Of a stretch of 7,104 nucleotides of DNA, positions 5,217 to 7,104 are shown in pieces. Location of the stretch: positions 1-7,104 of the forward strand of contig JPYW01001354.1 of assembly GCA_000759655.1 (NCBI GenBank), read 5' to 3'. Position 1 is the first letter of the stretch. The number at the start of each line of letters is the position of its first letter. A program made the position numbers and the translations under genes. Origin of the DNA: Acidicaldus organivorans (GTDB lineage Bacteria; Pseudomonadota; Alphaproteobacteria; Acetobacterales; Acetobacteraceae). Below the pieces are notes generated by a model that searched no databases, was not told the origin of the DNA, and was given only the letters and a program-made list of their open reading frames with translations.

Positions 5217-7019
5217 TCAGTGTGTTTTGAGCGCGGCGAGGAAGGCCGATTGCGGAATCTCCACCTTGCCGAACTGGCGCATCCGCTTCTTCCCCTCCTT
5301 CTGCTTCTCGAGCAGCTTCCGCTTGCGGGTGATGTCGCCGCCATAGCATTTGGCGGTGACGTCCTTGGCGAGCGCCCCGATCGTCTCGCGCGCGATCACT
5401 CGCCCGCCGATCGCCGCCTGGATGGCGATCTTGAAGAGCTGGCGGGGGATCAGCTCCTTGAGCTGCTGACAGATCGCCCGTCCCCGCGCCTCGGCCTGGC
5501 TGCGATGGACGATGAAGGCGAGCGCATCGACCGGATCGCCATTGACCAGGATCGAGACCTTGACCAGGTCGCTCTCGCGGTATTCGTCCATCTGGTAGTC
5601 GAAGCTCGCATAGCCGCGCGAGACCGATTTGAGCCGGTCGTAGAAGTCGAACACCACCTCGTTGAGCGGCAGGCGATAGACCGCCATGGCGCGGTTGCCG
5701 ACATAGGTGAGGTCGATCTGCTCGCCGCGGCGCTGGGTGCAGAGCTCGAGCACCGCGCCGAGATAGGTGTCGGGCACCAGGATGGTGGCCTTGATCCAGG
5801 GCTCCTCGATGAAGTCGATCACCGAGCCGTCCGGCATCTCGGCCGGGTTGTGCAGCTCCTGCACCGTGCCGTTGGTGCGGTGGATGCGATAGACCACCGA
5901 GGGGGCGGTGGCGATGAGCTCGAGCCCGAACTCACGCCGGAGCCGCTCCTGGATGATCTCGAGATGGAGGAGGCCGAGGAAGCCGCAGCGGAAGCCGAAG
6001 CCGAGCGCCGCCGAGGTCTCCGGCTCGTAGTGGAAGCTCGCGTCGTTCAGGTGGAGCTTGGCGAGCGCCTCGCGCAGCTTCTCGAAATCATCGGCATCGA
6101 CCGGATAGAGGCCGCACCACACCACCGGCACCGAGGGCTTGAAGCCGGGAAGGGGTTTCTCGGCGGGGCGGCGGTCATCGGTGATGGTATCGCCGATCCG
6201 GCACTCGGCGACCGCCTTGATCCCGGCGATGAGATAGCCGATCTCGCCCGGGCCGAGGTCGTCCACTTTCTGCATGCGCGGGGTGAAGACGCCGAGCTCC
6301 TCGACCTCGTGCACCGCGCCGGTGGACATCAGCCGGATGCGCTGGCCGCGCTTGAGCCGTCCTTCCTTGACCCGGATCAGGGTGATGACGCCGAGATAGG
6401 GATCGTACCAGCTGTCGATGAGGAGCGCCTGAAGCGGCGCGTTCTCATCCCCGCGCGGGGCGGGAAGGCGCGTGACCAGCGCCTCCAGCACCTCCTCGAC
6501 GTTGAGCCCGGTCTTGGCCGAGATCAGCACCGCATCCGAGGCATCAAGCCCGATCACTTCCTCGATCTGCGCCTTGACCCGTTCCGGGTCGGCGGAGGGG
6601 AGATCGATCTTGTTCAGCACCGGCACGATCTCGTGCCCCGCTTCGATCGCCTGATAGACATTGGCGAGCGTCTGCGCCTCCACTCCCTGGCTCGCATCGA
6701 CCACCAGCAGCGAGCCCTCGCAGGCGGCGAGGCTGCGGCTCACCTCGTAGGCGAAGTCCACGTGGCCGGGCGTGTCGATCAGGTTGAGCACGTAGGTTTC
6801 CCCGTCGCGGGCGCGATAGGTGAGGCGCACCGTCTGCGCCTTGATGGTGATGCCGCGCTCGCGTTCAATGTCCATCGTATCGAGCACCTGATCGGTCATC
6901 TCGCGCGCCGAGAGCGCCCCGGTGAGCTGGATCAGCCGGTCGGCGAGCGTCGATTTGCCGTGGTCGATATGGGCGATGATCGCGAAGTTGCGGATGCGGG
7001 AGAGGGGGATGTCGGTCAT
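5217..7019 (-). CDS. lepA: Translation elongation factor 4 (LepA), ribosome-associated GTPase
   Basis: A 600-residue translational GTPase that acts on ribosomes; it has been linked to back-translocation under stress and to ribosome assembly and initiation. The GTPase motifs are complete: G1 AHIDHGKST (16-24), G2 RGITIK (55-60), G3 DTPGH (82-86), G4 NKID (136-139) and G5 SAK (167-169). The LepA-specific C-terminal domain is intact, with the [20 protein letters not shown] segment near the end and the final [13 protein letters not shown]. The length matches the usual 597-602 residues if translation starts at ATG 7019, giving [12 protein letters not shown], a standard LepA beginning. In-frame starts at ATG 7031 and GTG 7058 would add 4 or 13 unconserved residues. 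No strong ribosome site precedes any of the three. The gene is GC-rich like its neighbours and convergent with the methyltransferase; its promoter lies at or beyond the right edge. Confidence 0.97.
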   Translation of the reverse strand: MTDIPLSRIRNFAIIAHIDHGKSTLADRLIQLTGALSAREMTDQVLDTMDIERERGITIKAQTVRLTYRARDGETYVLNLIDTPGHVDFAYEVSRSLAACEGSLLVVDASQGVEAQTLANVYQAIEAGHEIVPVLNKIDLPSADPERVKAQIEEVIGLDASDAVLISAKTGLNVEEVLEALVTRLPAPRGDENAPLQALLIDSWYDPYLGVITLIRVKEGRLKRGQRIRLMSTGAVHEVEELGVFTPRMQKVDDLGPGEIGYLIAGIKAVAECRIGDTITDDRRPAEKPLPGFKPSVPVVWCGLYPVDADDFEKLREALAKLHLNDASFHYEPETSAALGFGFRCGFLGLLHLEIIQERLRREFGLELIATAPSVVYRIHRTNGTVQELHNPAEMPDGSVIDFIEEPWIKATILVPDTYLGAVLELCTQRRGEQIDLTYVGNRAMAVYRLPLNEVVFDFYDRLKSVSRGYASFDYQMDEYRESDLVKVSILVNGDPVDALAFIVHRSQAEARGRAICQQLKELIPRQLFKIAIQAAIGGRVIARETIGALAKDVTAKCYGGDITRKRKLLEKQKEGKKRMRQFGKVEIPQSAFLAALKTH

Positions 7020-7104
7020 GGCGGGCGACATACCACGGCTTGGCCTGATCCGGAACACGCTCGCGCGCGTGGCCGGGGCGGCTTCGGTGAGCGCGGGGGA
7101 GGGC
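7020..7104 (-). other. Region upstream of lepA, incomplete
   Basis: These 85 bases hold the lepA leader and perhaps part of its promoter. No convincing -35/-10 pair or strong ribosome site is visible. An AGG about 12-15 nt before ATG 7031 is the only weak candidate. No other gene can be supported before the window ends. Confidence 0.3.

Noticed and set aside
4300..5346. 348-codon plus-strand frame overlapping the methyltransferase in another frame
   Set aside because: It is extremely Arg/Gly-rich and runs past the methyltransferase stop into lepA antisense; no domain is seen.
1..7104. Novel defence, mobile or multi-gene system
   Set aside because: No transposase, integrase, nuclease, toxin-antitoxin, CRISPR or phage gene is recognisable; the genes are mostly ordinary housekeeping and metabolic ones.

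Overview
This is a GC-rich bacterial window, with coding stretches near 75-80% GC by hand count of sample lines. It most likely comes from an alphaproteobacterium. The best lineage clue is a CtrA-family response regulator: its C-terminal half closely matches the cell-cycle regulator CtrA, which is an alphaproteobacterial hallmark. The composition and the other proteins would suit Rhodospirillales/Acetobacteraceae, but that narrower placement is a guess.

Layout, left to right. Positions 1-140 hold a 13-bp tandem duplication at the window edge and a GC-rich hairpin that is the probable terminator of the next gene. A CtrA-like regulator (141-896, minus) follows; its receiver domain has lost several canonical residues. 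Next is an unusually long non-coding stretch (897-1478). It starts with an AT-rich promoter zone and continues with palindromes and stem-loops. A classical short-chain dehydrogenase/reductase (1479-2225, minus) is transcribed divergently from trpS, the tryptophanyl-tRNA synthetase gene (2339-3433, plus). A histidine-phosphatase-family gene (3450-4025, plus) lies 16 bp behind trpS and probably shares its transcript. After an 86-bp gap containing two mutually exclusive hairpins comes a methyltransferase with an N-terminal winged-helix-like domain (4112-5152, plus). It converges on lepA, which encodes translation factor EF4 (5217-7019, minus); the 64-bp gap between them carries a pair of near-identical GC-rich hairpins.

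The genes do not form one obvious pathway. trpS and lepA are translation housekeeping genes, the CtrA-like gene is regulatory, and the other three encode enzymes of unproven substrate. I see no mobile element, CRISPR array, tRNA, rRNA or clear novel multi-gene system. The most interesting item is the CtrA-like protein: an apparently intact CtrA-type DNA-binding domain joined to a diverged receiver, in a gene clearly less GC-rich than its neighbours and headed by a very AT-rich, repeat-bearing promoter region.
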